Shown: positions 25,598 to 34,688 of the stretch, piece by piece
Layout of the letters: each line of letters starts with the position of its first letter
Numbering within the stretch: the first letter of the stretch is position 1
Assembly: GCF_002217355.1 (NCBI RefSeq)
Contig: NZ_MUHA01000010.1
Coordinates: forward strand, 32,421-96,420
Origin: Flavobacterium oncorhynchi
Lineage (GTDB): Bacteria; Bacteroidota; Bacteroidia; Flavobacteriales; Flavobacteriaceae
DNA: 64,000 bases
Reading direction: 5' to 3'
Notes under the pieces: model-generated
What the model was told of the DNA's origin: nothing
Database searches by the model: none
Seen by the model: only the letters and a program-made list of their open reading frames with translations
Made by a program: the position numbers and the translations under genes

Positions 25598-28075
25598 CTA
25601 TACCTTAGGATTTAGAATTAAATCAATTCTTTTAATACAATCTTCATAGTGATATTTTGTTTCTGCATTTGTTCCTAATGCTTTTGCTGCCGTAAGCGAT
25701 TTTTTTAATGTATTTAATTCTCCACGTACTAAAGCTCTAAGATCAGACTGAGAAACATTATAATAACCCGATGATCTTTCTGTTGGTTTCATCTCTTCAG
25801 TCATCAAAGTTCCCATTCTGTCGATATAAGCACGTTGAAGATTTCGACGATAAATGGTAACATTTGCAGCGCTGCCAGCCTCTTTCCAAATTCCTTTTCT
25901 CATATCTTTAAAGAAATCTAAAGCTTTATAAGTATCAGCACCCAAAATTTCATTATCCATTAATCTGCCAATGCGTCCTAAACTTAATAAGTTATTTAGA
26001 TGTCTAACTTGTAAATTTCTAAACCTTTCAGTATAACCAGCATAATCAGTATTCTTTAAAGTATTTAAGTTTACAATCCATGTTGGAGATGCAAAAGCAT
26101 TTGTCTGTAACCAATTCATTGCTTCAATTTGCTTTACCTTTGGAACAACTTCGTATACATTTCCTGCCTGATTTGGGTTTTTAAGGTTTTCATACACTCC
26201 CCCAACATTTGTTACAACGTGACCTACATAACGGCTCCAAACATCCAATAATTCCTTATACAATTCATCTAAATCTTCATAGTTGTTGGTAACATTACTC
26301 GTCCATTCATTTAAATGATTGGCAACAAATTCAAGATTTTTAAGTCCATAAGAACTCGCTTTCATTGAGTTATTTCCGATATCTTCTGTTTGAGAAGAAG
26401 GATCGAAAGTACTGCTTTGTTTACCATATTTATAAACCGGATTTCCTGCCTTATCCAAAATCCATTTGTCTAACGTTGGCGTTTCGTCTTGAGGAGTTTT
26501 TGAATTTGGAATTACTCTATACCCCCAATTTAAAGCGTAATGATCGTAAGCACCCATTTTACGAATAAAACGAACATTTTTATCTCCAGGTTGTGCAATA
26601 TAGTTGTATCTCGCATAATCCATGATACTTGCTGCAATACCGTTTTTTTGTGTAAAATCACCATTTCTGTAACTTTCTGTATCAAAAGCACAACTTGCTC
26701 CCATATTATGAGGAAAACCTAATGCGTGACCAACCTCGTGAGCAATTACCATTCGCATCATTTCGCCCATTTCTTCATCACTAGTCTGCAATGTTCTAGC
26801 TGATGGATTTGCAGCTCCCGTTTCTAACAAATAACGATTCCTGTATGAACGCAAATGATTGTGATACCAGATAACATCACTTTCTATAATTTCTCCAGTT
26901 CTAGGATCAGAAACACTAGGTCCAACAGCATTTCTTGTTGTACTGGCAACATAACGTATTACAGAGTAACGAACATCTTCTGGGCTAAAATCAGGGTCTT
27001 CCTCTTTTGTTGGAGCATCTTTGGCAATAATAGCATTTTTAAAACCAGCAGTTTCAAAAGGTTTTTGCCATTCTTCAATTCCTTGTTTAATATATTTTCT
27101 AAGTTTTTCCGGCGTAGCTGGATCCAAATAATATACAATTGGTTTTATTGGCTCAACCAATTCTCCTCTTGCGTAAGCTTCAGGATCTTTTGGCTCTAAT
27201 CTCCATCGTCTGATATACGTTTTAAGATCCGATTTCAATTCGTTGCTTCCATAATCGTATTGACTTATGGTAAACCATCCTACACGTGGATCTGCTAATC
27301 TAGGTTTCATCGGCACTTCTGGCAGTAAAACCATAGACTGATTCATCTGAATACTAATTGACTCTGTTTCTTCTAACATTGAAGGTTTTGAGGCATTATA
27401 AGTCATATCCTGAATCACTTCAATATTCATAGGAAAACTTTTAATCGTATTAATAAAACTTCTTGAATCATCAAGTCCTTTTACTTTATACGTTTCTCTC
27501 ATTTGACCAGAAATCCCGCTGATTGCTTTTACATCTGTACTGTAAAATTTAGTAACATCGATAACTGTATTTGCAGAATCTTTACTAAAAGCAACAATAT
27601 CAAAAGCAAATAATGTAGGATCGTAATTATTTGATTTAACAGAAATACTTATCGGTAAAGTATCATTTGCAACAGCATTATATGATTTTGATTTGATTAG
27701 AATTTTATCTTGAAAACGCTGCCAAACGATCAATTGTTCATTTGTTTCAGAACCTGCGTTTACGTATCCGCCACCAAGATTAGAAGGCAGTTTAGACAAT
27801 CTGCTTACCAAAAGCATATCTTTGTTTAGATATTTATTTGGAATTTCGAAGTAAAACTTTTTATCTACTTTATGAACCGTAAAAAGACCTTCGTCAGAAA
27901 CGGCATCTTTGGTAATTACTTTACTGTACTCTTTGATAGAAGAATCAGATTTTTTTTCTGCTGGGGCTCCAGCGCTCTCTTCTTTTTTGGATTTCTTTTT
28001 TGTCGATTGGGCAAACTGACTTTCAGGAAATAACATAAAAACTGCCATTGCAGTAAAAATGAAAATTTTCTTCAT
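25598..28075 (-). CDS. Secreted zinc metalloprotease with DUF5117/DUF5118 regions
   Basis: This 825-residue exported protein has a signal peptide (about 1-23, ending SQFAQ), a low-complexity Lys/Ser/Glu linker, and then beta-rich N-terminal regions like DUF5118 and DUF5117. The protease core has IAHEVGHALGFPHNMGAS (about residues 440-457), the HExxHxxGxxH zinc site of metzincins, with a downstream Met-turn candidate in ASIMDYARYNY. The C-terminal 300 residues are helical. Proteins of this design are common in Bacteroidota and act in the envelope or outside the cell. The substrate is unknown. It is transcribed alone. Confidence 0.9.
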   Translation of the reverse strand: MKKIFIFTAMAVFMLFPESQFAQSTKKKSKKEESAGAPAEKKSDSSIKEYSKVITKDAVSDEGLFTVHKVDKKFYFEIPNKYLNKDMLLVSRLSKLPSNLGGGYVNAGSETNEQLIVWQRFQDKILIKSKSYNAVANDTLPISISVKSNNYDPTLFAFDIVAFSKDSANTVIDVTKFYSTDVKAISGISGQMRETYKVKGLDDSRSFINTIKSFPMNIEVIQDMTYNASKPSMLEETESISIQMNQSMVLLPEVPMKPRLADPRVGWFTISQYDYGSNELKSDLKTYIRRWRLEPKDPEAYARGELVEPIKPIVYYLDPATPEKLRKYIKQGIEEWQKPFETAGFKNAIIAKDAPTKEEDPDFSPEDVRYSVIRYVASTTRNAVGPSVSDPRTGEIIESDVIWYHNHLRSYRNRYLLETGAANPSARTLQTSDEEMGEMMRMVIAHEVGHALGFPHNMGASCAFDTESYRNGDFTQKNGIAASIMDYARYNYIAQPGDKNVRFIRKMGAYDHYALNWGYRVIPNSKTPQDETPTLDKWILDKAGNPVYKYGKQSSTFDPSSQTEDIGNNSMKASSYGLKNLEFVANHLNEWTSNVTNNYEDLDELYKELLDVWSRYVGHVVTNVGGVYENLKNPNQAGNVYEVVPKVKQIEAMNWLQTNAFASPTWIVNLNTLKNTDYAGYTERFRNLQVRHLNNLLSLGRIGRLMDNEILGADTYKALDFFKDMRKGIWKEAGSAANVTIYRRNLQRAYIDRMGTLMTEEMKPTERSSGYYNVSQSDLRALVRGELNTLKKSLTAAKALGTNAETKYHYEDCIKRIDLILNPKV

Positions 28076-28196
28076 TTATTATAGGTTTTAATGGTTATTT
28101 GTTAAACAAAAATAATTTTTGAATGCAATTATACAAGTATTTTACTTGTCATTAACTTTTTATTAACTAAATATAAAATAAAGTTTACAACAATAA

Positions 28197-28230
28197 AAAA
28201 GGTTTGACTTTTTGTAAAGTCAAACCTTTT
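28197..28230 (-). terminator. Terminator of hemL
   Basis: A 15-base perfect inverted repeat (28197-28211 and 28216-28230, core GGTTTGACTTT/AAAGTCAAACC) lies 22 bases past the hemL stop. On the minus strand it is followed by a T-run (complement of the A-run before 28201). Confidence 0.88.
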
Positions 28231-28251
28231 AAAATAAATAGTTACTATGAA

Positions 28252-29538
28252 TTAAAATGTTTTCGAAACTTTATCGATCGCATTAATTGTAAAATCTAAA
28301 TCTTCATACGTCAAAGCATCTGTTATAAACCATGTTTCATAAGCTGATGGCGCAATATAAACACCTTCCTGCAATAAACCGTGGAAGAATTTTTTAAACG
28401 TTTCGTTATCTCCTTTTGCTGCAGTTTGAAAATCTACAACAGGATTTGCATCAAAATGAACAGAAATCATCGAACCAACTCTATTGATTGTAAAAACAAC
28501 ATTATTTGCTTTTAAAACTCTATCGATTCCCGCTTCTAAATAAGCCGTTTTTTCTTCTAAACGAGTAAAAATTTCACGATCATTATCTAACGCTTTCAAC
28601 ATTGCATAGCCGGCAGCCATTGCTAACGGATTTCCAGATAATGTTCCTGCTTGATAAACTGGTCCTAGAGGCGCTAAATAATTCATGATTTCTTCGCGTG
28701 CAGCAAAAGCTCCAACTGGTAATCCGCCGCCAATAACTTTCCCGAAAGTTACGATATCAGCATTGATATTATACAATTCCTGAACACCTCCGCGAGCCAA
28801 ACGGAAACCTGTCATAACTTCATCAAAAATCAATAAAATCCCGTTTGCAGTACACAGATCTCTTAAGCCTTGCAAGAAACCTTCTTGAGGTGGAATACAA
28901 CCCATATTTCCTGCAACTGCTTCAATTATAATAGCAGCAATTTCACCTTTATTAGCTTCGATTAAAGTTTTTACATTCTCTAGATCATTGTATTTTGCTA
29001 ACAAAGTATCCTTTGCAGTTCCTTCTGTAACACCTGGACTATTTGGCGAACCAAAAGTTACAGCACCACTTCCTGCCTGAATCAAAAACGAATCAGAATG
29101 TCCATGATAGCATCCAGCAAATTTGATAATTTTATCTCTCTTTGTAAATCCGCGAGCCAAACGAATTGCGCTCATACAAGCTTCTGTCCCTGAATTTACA
29201 AAACGTATTTTATCAATATTTGGAACCATTGAAACTGCCAAAGCTGCAATTTCGGTTTCCAATTCAGTCGGCATTCCAAATGAAGTTCCCAATTTTGCTT
29301 TTTCGATCACTGCGTCAACAACCGGCTGATAAGCATGACCTAAAACCATCGGTCCCCAAGAGTTAATATAATCTATTAATTTGTTTCCGTCTTCATCATA
29401 TAAATAAGCACCTTTGGCACTTTTGACAAAAATTGGAGTTCCTCCAACTGCTTTAAACGCTCTTACTGGCGAATTTACACCACCTGGAATTACTTTTTCT
29501 GCTTCAGCAAAAAGCTGACTACTTCTTTTATATAACAT
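28252..29538 (-). CDS. hemL: Glutamate-1-semialdehyde 2,1-aminomutase
   Basis: HemL converts glutamate-1-semialdehyde to 5-aminolevulinate in the C5 route to haem, using PLP/PMP in the cytosol. The 428-residue protein has the fold-type I class III aminotransferase layout. [20 protein letters not shown] is the phosphate-binding region, [17 protein letters not shown] holds the Asp that pairs with the PLP nitrogen, and [15 protein letters not shown] holds the PLP lysine (about Lys266). Length is normal. Its upstream spacer holds a run of AAACTGAA-like short repeats (about 29575-29655). No other haem genes are in the window. Confidence 0.96.
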   Translation of the reverse strand: MLYKRSSQLFAEAEKVIPGGVNSPVRAFKAVGGTPIFVKSAKGAYLYDEDGNKLIDYINSWGPMVLGHAYQPVVDAVIEKAKLGTSFGMPTELETEIAALAVSMVPNIDKIRFVNSGTEACMSAIRLARGFTKRDKIIKFAGCYHGHSDSFLIQAGSGAVTFGSPNSPGVTEGTAKDTLLAKYNDLENVKTLIEANKGEIAAIIIEAVAGNMGCIPPQEGFLQGLRDLCTANGILLIFDEVMTGFRLARGGVQELYNINADIVTFGKVIGGGLPVGAFAAREEIMNYLAPLGPVYQAGTLSGNPLAMAAGYAMLKALDNDREIFTRLEEKTAYLEAGIDRVLKANNVVFTINRVGSMISVHFDANPVVDFQTAAKGDNETFKKFFHGLLQEGVYIAPSAYETWFITDALTYEDLDFTINAIDKVSKTF

Positions 29539-29662
29539 TCTTATTTTTGATTTTAGAATTCAGATTTTAGATTAAAACTGAAAACCTATTTTAATTTCTA
29601 GATTTATTTCAACAGAACTGAAAACTGTCATTGAGACTGAACACTAAAAACTGAATACTTAA

Positions 29663-30565
29663 TTACTTAACCTTAAGTCTCTGCCCAATCGAAATTGCAT
29701 TATCCGTTAGATTATTTTTTCTTTTTAAATCCTCGACCAATAAATTGAATTTTTTTGAAATGGAATACAGTGTATCTCCTTTTTGAACCTCATACAAATT
29801 CGGATCGTATTGACTCATGTTAATCTTTGGATCAGAAGCTGCATCATAAGATGATTTTTTTGGCGGATTCGAGGTATTTATTGGCACATAGTTTCTTCCT
29901 GTAACCTGACAATCATATTGATGTAGATTATAGCGCTCAATATAACTGATTAACTTATCTGGATATTTCGGATCTGTTGCGTAGCCACAAGCCCTAAGTC
30001 CTTTTGCCCAAGCTTTGTAATCGTCTTTTTCATAAGTAAACAAAGACTCGTATCTCTTTTTTCCAACCAAAAATAAAGCATGGTCTCTATAAGATTCTGC
30101 CGGTTCTGGATATTTTCTAAAACATTCCTGAGCTGAATCATCATCGTGACGAACACTTTCTCCCAGCCAATCTTTATGGCATTTAATTCCAAAATGATTA
30201 TTAGCCTCAAGTGCCAGATCACCTTTTCCCGCACCTGATTCTAAAATTCCCTGCGCCAAAATTATACTAGCCGGAATTCCATATGTTTTCATGTTTCCAA
30301 TTGCAATATCTTTATACTGCAAAACATAATTATTAATTAAATCATTGGTTACAACTGTTTTTGAAGTAGAATGAATAACCTCAGTTGTATTATTTGTAGA
30401 AGGATAATTTTTACCTATTGGTTTAGCAGGAGTAGTTTTTTTAGTCGTCGCTACTCGCGGTTTCTGAACCGCAGCTGCTTTTTTTGTCGTGGCAATAGCT
30501 GGTTTACTAGAAGAACAGCTTGCCAAAACCAATATCGTAAATAACAGTACAATTTTTTTAATCAT
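29663..30565 (-). CDS. Lipoprotein glucosaminidase with LysM domain
   Basis: This cell-wall hydrolase is predicted to cleave the N-acetylglucosamine linkage of peptidoglycan. The signal peptide ends in a lipobox (LVLASC, Cys17). A Lys/Thr/Pro linker (about 25-60) follows, then a FlgJ/GH73-like glucosaminidase domain (about 75-220; IILAQGILESGAGKGDLALEANNHFGIKC), with Glu in ILESGAG as the likely catalytic acid. A C-terminal LysM (about 255-300; YEVQKGDTLYSISKKFNLLVEDLKRKN) binds glycan. Its start overlaps the end of the upstream ACC-deaminase-like gene by eight bases, so the two are translated from one transcript. Confidence 0.92.
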   Translation of the reverse strand: MIKKIVLLFTILVLASCSSSKPAIATTKKAAAVQKPRVATTKKTTPAKPIGKNYPSTNNTTEVIHSTSKTVVTNDLINNYVLQYKDIAIGNMKTYGIPASIILAQGILESGAGKGDLALEANNHFGIKCHKDWLGESVRHDDDSAQECFRKYPEPAESYRDHALFLVGKKRYESLFTYEKDDYKAWAKGLRACGYATDPKYPDKLISYIERYNLHQYDCQVTGRNYVPINTSNPPKKSSYDAASDPKINMSQYDPNLYEVQKGDTLYSISKKFNLLVEDLKRKNNLTDNAISIGQRLKVK

Positions 30566-31466
30566 TCGTTTTAAGTATTGGTAATTTTTTCTGCATCAAC
30601 TTCATATTCATTCCATCAACTCCCTGTAATCCACCTGTGTGAATAAGTAAAATTTTTGAATGTGCAGGAAAATATTTTTTGCCTATTAAATCTATAACGC
30701 CAAAAACCATTTTTCCTGTATAAATTGGATCTAAGGGCACTTTTGTTTTTTCAAAAAATGCATTTATAAATTCGATTAATTCTAAATTTATCTTGCCATA
30801 ACCTCCAAAATGATAGTCAGAAATTAAATTCCAGTTATCTTGTTTGGCAAAAATACGAATTTCATCTTGTAAAAAGTCACCTTTTAACGCTGGAAAACCC
30901 AAAATTTTCTGATTTTCCGCTGAACTATTTATTAATCCCGAAATAGTTCCTCCAGTTCCAACAGCACAGCAAACATAATTAAAAACAACATCTTCCTGTG
31001 TTAAAATTTCTTCACAGCCTTTTACAGCAAACTCATTTGTGCCGCCTTCAGGCACTAAATAAAAGTCTCCAAACTTGTTTTTTAACTTCTCAATAAACTT
31101 ATTTTCACTCTTAAGTCGATAATCTTCTCGCGAAACAAATTCAAACTGCATTCCGTTTTCCTGAGCAAATTTCAAAGTTGGATTTTCTTCAATTTTATCC
31201 CCAAGTTCATCGCCGCGAATAATTCCAATAGTTTTAAAACCCTGCTCTTTTCCTGCATACGCCACCGCAGCAATATGATTAGAAAATGCGCCGCCAAAAG
31301 TTAATAAAGTATCTTGATTTTCGACTTTCGCCTGAATTAAATTGTATTTTAATTTCCTAAATTTATTCCCCGAAACAAACGGATGAATTAAATCTTCTCG
31401 CTTTATAGTCAAAGAAATATCATCTGGAAAACTAATATTAATAGGTTGATTGAAAACTGGATTCAT
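30558..31466 (-). CDS. ACC deaminase/D-cysteine desulfhydrase-like PLP enzyme
   Basis: This 302-residue cytosolic fold-type II PLP enzyme has the family hallmark IKREDLIHPFVSGNKFRKLKYN, with Lys35 as the PLP lysine, followed by LLTFGGAFSNHIAA (substrate loop) and CCAVGTGGTISGL (phosphate loop). It is shorter than true ACC deaminases (about 340) and belongs to the branch annotated as 1-aminocyclopropane-1-carboxylate deaminase/D-cysteine desulfhydrase. It could break down D-cysteine or another D-amino acid. Its start overlaps the stop of the HExxH gene in an ATGA, and its end overlaps the glucosaminidase gene. Linkage to a wall hydrolase hints at D-amino acid metabolism, but this is inference. 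Confidence 0.85.
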   Translation of the reverse strand: MNPVFNQPINISFPDDISLTIKREDLIHPFVSGNKFRKLKYNLIQAKVENQDTLLTFGGAFSNHIAAVAYAGKEQGFKTIGIIRGDELGDKIEENPTLKFAQENGMQFEFVSREDYRLKSENKFIEKLKNKFGDFYLVPEGGTNEFAVKGCEEILTQEDVVFNYVCCAVGTGGTISGLINSSAENQKILGFPALKGDFLQDEIRIFAKQDNWNLISDYHFGGYGKINLELIEFINAFFEKTKVPLDPIYTGKMVFGVIDLIGKKYFPAHSKILLIHTGGLQGVDGMNMKLMQKKLPILKTND

Positions 31467-31798
31467 TTTAATTTGATATAATTTAAAAACCGAAAAAAAG
31501 ATCTGTTTTTTAAATAATTTAAGTTCGTTTCATTATGGTAAGCTTCTCTTTCAAAACTAATATTTCGATATGCCAGATCTTTGTTTTTATACTGAATTAA
31601 GCGAAATAGAAATTCGAAAGCGTACCAAATAAAAAACGGAATTATTAAAAATTCTAACTGCTGTCTTAAATGAATTTTTTCATGATTAACAAAAACGCCA
31701 TTTGTTTTATCAAAATCATATTTCATCAAAACAAATGGAAATACAGCCATTCCGCGATATCCTTTTGGAATTAAATATTTGCTAACAATCAGAAACAT
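31463..31798 (-). CDS. Small membrane protein with HExxH motif
   Basis: This 111-residue protein is conserved-looking but has no name that I can give. Residues 36-48 (GVFVNHEKIHLRQ) hold HEKIH, a HExxH zinc-protease motif (His39, Glu40, His43). A membrane segment follows at once (LEFLIIPFFIWYAFEFLFRLI). A downstream SFEREAYHNE (about 81-90) could give the third, glutamate ligand. The order resembles a reduced M48/M56-type membrane gluzincin. It is the first gene of an overlapping trio with the PLP enzyme (ATGA overlap) and the glucosaminidase. Catalysis is unproven. Confidence 0.6.
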   Translation of the reverse strand: MFLIVSKYLIPKGYRGMAVFPFVLMKYDFDKTNGVFVNHEKIHLRQQLEFLIIPFFIWYAFEFLFRLIQYKNKDLAYRNISFEREAYHNETNLNYLKNRSFFRFLNYIKLK

Positions 31799-31868
31799 TG
31801 GCTATAAAATTTATAAATTTGTAGCTATAAAATTGTTCATTTTCATTAAAATCATAATCAATTATTTC

Positions 31869-31876
31869 TATTTTTG
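31869..31876 (+). promoter_or_regulatory. Putative -7 element of the DUF5522 gene
   Basis: TATTTTTG matches TANNTTTG perfectly and lies 38 bases before the ATG at 31915. The region is AT-rich, so chance matches are possible. Confidence 0.4.
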
Positions 31877-31914
31877 ATTTTTATATTTATTAAAACTGAA
31901 CGCGAAGCAGATTT

Positions 31915-32100
31915 ATGAAAGAGCAAAGTAATGAAAATAAATTAATCGAAGGTGAAGATTTTTACTATACAGCCGAAGGTTATAAATGCTTTACTGAAAA
32001 ACATCATTTAAAACGTGGTTATTGCTGCAAAAGCGGGTGCCGCCATTGTCCGTACGGTTTTGATAAACGAACTGGAGAAATCAGAAAAAAAACAAATTAG
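31915..32100 (+). CDS. DUF5522 family cysteine-rich small protein
   Basis: This 61-residue protein has the compact motif RGYCCKSGCRHCPYGFDKRTG, four cysteines spaced CC-x3-C-x2-C, which could bind a metal or iron-sulfur cluster. This fits DUF5522, a short Bacteroidota family of unknown role that resembles part of eukaryotic oxidoreductase-like (Oxidored_like) domains. No signal peptide is present, so it is cytosolic. The gene is divergent from the HExxH-PLP-glucosaminidase operon and followed by a repeat-rich 485-base spacer. Confidence 0.75.
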   Translation: MKEQSNENKLIEGEDFYYTAEGYKCFTEKHHLKRGYCCKSGCRHCPYGFDKRTGEIRKKTN

Positions 32101-32585
32101 ATAATGTGGTAATTTGAAAATTAGATAATTGATATAAATTCCAATTTTTGAAATTCCAAATTCCAATCTAAAATCAATAATCTAAAATATTATATGGATA
32201 TCCATTCAAGAAAATTCAGGATTAAGATCCACAAATCCTATCATAGGTCGGATATCCGTTATCCTTAGTTTTTTTAAAATTAGAAAATGTACCGATGAGT
32301 CAATTTGAGAATGAGAATTATTTCAGATCGAATTTACATTGACAGGTATTTCGCTCCTATGGAGCTTTTACCAACTGGCCGTATTCTTTTCTACAAATAT
32401 TAAGCCTTTCCAAGCCTTTGAACAGCGCCGTTAGGAGCGAAATATTTATAGAAATAAAATTTATCGGTCAGAATTTAGCCCCAGCGGGGCGACATAATCT
32501 AAAGAACAAAAAATTAATCTGTTGTTAATCTAATAAAAGTACCTTAGCGTCTTAGAAGCTTAGCAACTCAGCACCTTAAAAGAAA
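32101..32585. other. 485-base repeat-rich spacer before hutU
   Basis: No gene is seen. The left end is AT-rich sequence related to the 4563/55581 repeat. 32190-32265 has GGATATCC-containing direct/inverted pieces. 32347-32490 holds a 13-base inverted repeat and a GCCCC/GGGGC hairpin. The right end (about 32535-32583) is CTTAG/CTCAG-rich sequence like the outer arms at 52578-52859. It is a pile-up of different intergenic repeats. Confidence 0.6.
32347..32490. repeat. Composite palindromic intergenic repeat
   Basis: TATTTCGCTCCTA (32347-32359) and TAGGAGCGAAATA (32432-32444) are a perfect 13-base inverted repeat around 72 bases. It is followed by GCCCC-AGC-GGGGC (32478-32490). GC content is above the surroundings. 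Similar GGAGCGAAATA and GGGGCGACAT pieces are familiar from spacers of Bacteroidota genomes. There is no coding frame inside. Confidence 0.65.
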
Positions 32586-34562
32586 ATGACTTTCAAAGAA
32601 CAAATACAACAAGGAATTCCTTCAATATTACCTTCAAAAGCAGCATACGATCCAGCTATTAATCACGCTCCAAAAAGAAAAGAAATTCTTTCGGCAGAAG
32701 AGAAAAAACTGGCTTTAAAAAATGCATTGCGTTATTTTGAACCCAAACATCATGCTGAACTAATTCCTGAATTTTCAGAAGAACTAGAAAAATACGGACG
32801 TATTTATATGTATCGCCTTCGTCCGGAGTACAGAATGTACGCAAGACCAATTGACGAATATCCAGGTAAATCATTACAGGCAAAAGCAATTATGCACATG
32901 ATTCAGAACAATCTGGATTATGCTGTAGCACAGCATCCGCACGAATTGATTACATATGGCGGAAATGGAGCTGTTTTTCAAAACTGGGCACAGTATTTAT
33001 TGACGATGCAATACTTATCTGAAATGACAGACGAGCAGACTTTAACAATGTATTCTGGACATCCGATGGGATTATTTCCTTCGCATAAAGAAGCGCCGAG
33101 AGTCGTGGTTACAAACGGAATGGTTATCCCAAATTATTCTAAACCTGACGATTGGGAAAAAATGAATGCGCTTGGTGTTTCTCAATACGGACAAATGACG
33201 GCAGGAAGTTATATGTACATTGGACCGCAGGGAATTGTACACGGAACTACGATTACAGTTTTAAACGGTTTTAGAAAAATAAAACAAAATCCCGAAGGAA
33301 GTTTATTTGTAACTTCTGGTCTTGGCGGAATGTCTGGCGCACAGCCAAAAGCTGGAAATATTGCAGGTTGTATTACGGTTTGTGCCGAAGTAAATCCAAA
33401 AATCACTAAAATTCGCCATGAGCAAGGATGGATTAATGAAGTAGTAACTTCTACAGATGAATTGGTAGCGAGAGTAGCTTTGGCGAAAGCCAATAAAGAA
33501 ACAGTTTCAATTGCTTATCTAGGAAATGTGGTTGACGTTTGGGAACGTTTTGACCAGGAAAACATTAAAATTGACTTAGGTTCAGACCAAACTTCACTTC
33601 ATAATCCTTGGGCTGGAGGTTATTATCCAGTTGGGATTTCTTTTGAAGAAGCAAATGACCTTATGGCCGACAATCCAGAATTATTCAAAGAAAAAGTTCA
33701 GGAAACATTGCGTCGTCATGCTGCCGCGATTAATAAACATACGGCAAAAGGAACGTACTTTTTTGATTACGGAAATGCTTTTTTACTTGAGGCTTCACGT
33801 GCAGGCGCAGATGTAATGGCAGAAAATAATATCGATTTCAAATATCCTAGTTACGTTCAGGATATTATGGGGCCAATGTGTTTTGATTACGGATTTGGTC
33901 CTTTTAGATGGGTTTGTACATCTGGAAAACCTGAAGATTTGCAAAAAACAGATGCAATTGCAAGTCAAGTTTTAGAGGAAATGGCAAAAACAGCTCCAAA
34001 TGAAATTCAGCAGCAGATGCAGGATAATATCAAATGGATAAAAGGCGCGCAGGAAAACAAACTTGTTGTAGGCTCTCAAGCCCGAATTCTTTATGCTGAT
34101 GCCGAAGGAAGAATTAAAATCGCCGAAGCTTTTAATCAGGCGATTGCAAAAGGCGAAATTGGTACTGTTGTTTTAGGACGCGATCATCACGACGTTTCTG
34201 GAACCGATTCTCCTTATAGAGAAACGTCAAACATTTATGACGGATCACGCTTTACAGCCGATATGGCGATTCATAATGTGATTGGCGACAGCTTTAGAGG
34301 AGCAACTTGGGTATCTATTCATAATGGCGGCGGAGTTGGCTGGGGAGAGGTTATAAACGGCGGTTTTGGTATGGTTCTTGATGGTTCTAAGGAGGCTTCA
34401 AAACGTTTAGCATCAATGCTTTTTTGGGATGTTAATAACGGAATTTCAAGAAGAAGCTGGGCTCGAAATGATGAAGCCATTTTTGCCATAAAAAGAGCTA
34501 TGCAAGTAGAGCCATTATTAAAAGTAACTTTGCCTAATATTGTTGACGAAAGTCTGCTTTAA
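32586..34562 (+). CDS. hutU: Urocanate hydratase
   Basis: HutU adds water to urocanate to give imidazolone propionate, step two of histidine breakdown, using tightly bound NAD in the cytosol. Recognisable blocks include LITYGGNGAVFQNWAQYLLTMQYLSEM, MYSGHPMGLFPS, GLGGMSGAQPKAG (NAD-binding glycine-rich loop) and FDYGFGPFRWVCTSG, the region with the active-site Cys. At 658 residues it is about 100 longer than Proteobacterial enzymes (about 557), a size I recall for Bacteroidota members. No hutH, hutI or hutG is in the window. It is followed by a palindromic repeat (34592-34653). Confidence 0.93.
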   Translation: MTFKEQIQQGIPSILPSKAAYDPAINHAPKRKEILSAEEKKLALKNALRYFEPKHHAELIPEFSEELEKYGRIYMYRLRPEYRMYARPIDEYPGKSLQAKAIMHMIQNNLDYAVAQHPHELITYGGNGAVFQNWAQYLLTMQYLSEMTDEQTLTMYSGHPMGLFPSHKEAPRVVVTNGMVIPNYSKPDDWEKMNALGVSQYGQMTAGSYMYIGPQGIVHGTTITVLNGFRKIKQNPEGSLFVTSGLGGMSGAQPKAGNIAGCITVCAEVNPKITKIRHEQGWINEVVTSTDELVARVALAKANKETVSIAYLGNVVDVWERFDQENIKIDLGSDQTSLHNPWAGGYYPVGISFEEANDLMADNPELFKEKVQETLRRHAAAINKHTAKGTYFFDYGNAFLLEASRAGADVMAENNIDFKYPSYVQDIMGPMCFDYGFGPFRWVCTSGKPEDLQKTDAIASQVLEEMAKTAPNEIQQQMQDNIKWIKGAQENKLVVGSQARILYADAEGRIKIAEAFNQAIAKGEIGTVVLGRDHHDVSGTDSPYRETSNIYDGSRFTADMAIHNVIGDSFRGATWVSIHNGGGVGWGEVINGGFGMVLDGSKEASKRLASMLFWDVNNGISRRSWARNDEAIFAIKRAMQVEPLLKVTLPNIVDESLL

Positions 34563-34591
34563 TTAAAAAGGTGTTTATTATTTAATAAAAT

Positions 34592-34653
34592 GTCATCCTG
34601 AGCGAAGTCGAAGGCTTATAGTAACAAAAGACCTTCAATTTCGCTCAGCCTGA
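34592..34653. repeat. Palindromic spacer repeat (CCTGAGCGAAGTCGAAGG type)
   Basis: TCATCCTGAGCGAAGTCGAAGG (from 34592) pairs imperfectly with CCTTCAATTTCGCTCAGCCTGA (to 34653). The sequence type is widespread in Bacteroidota spacers. It sits between hutU and the DUF4136 gene and may act as a terminator-like hairpin, although no T-run follows. Confidence 0.6.
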
Positions 34654-34688
34654 TAAATACAAAAGAGAACATTAAATTTTTTATAACT

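Noticed and set aside
26365..27199. Several antisense frames opposite the metalloprotease
   Set aside because: They are explained by the codon pattern of the real gene. None shows a motif, promoter or start context.
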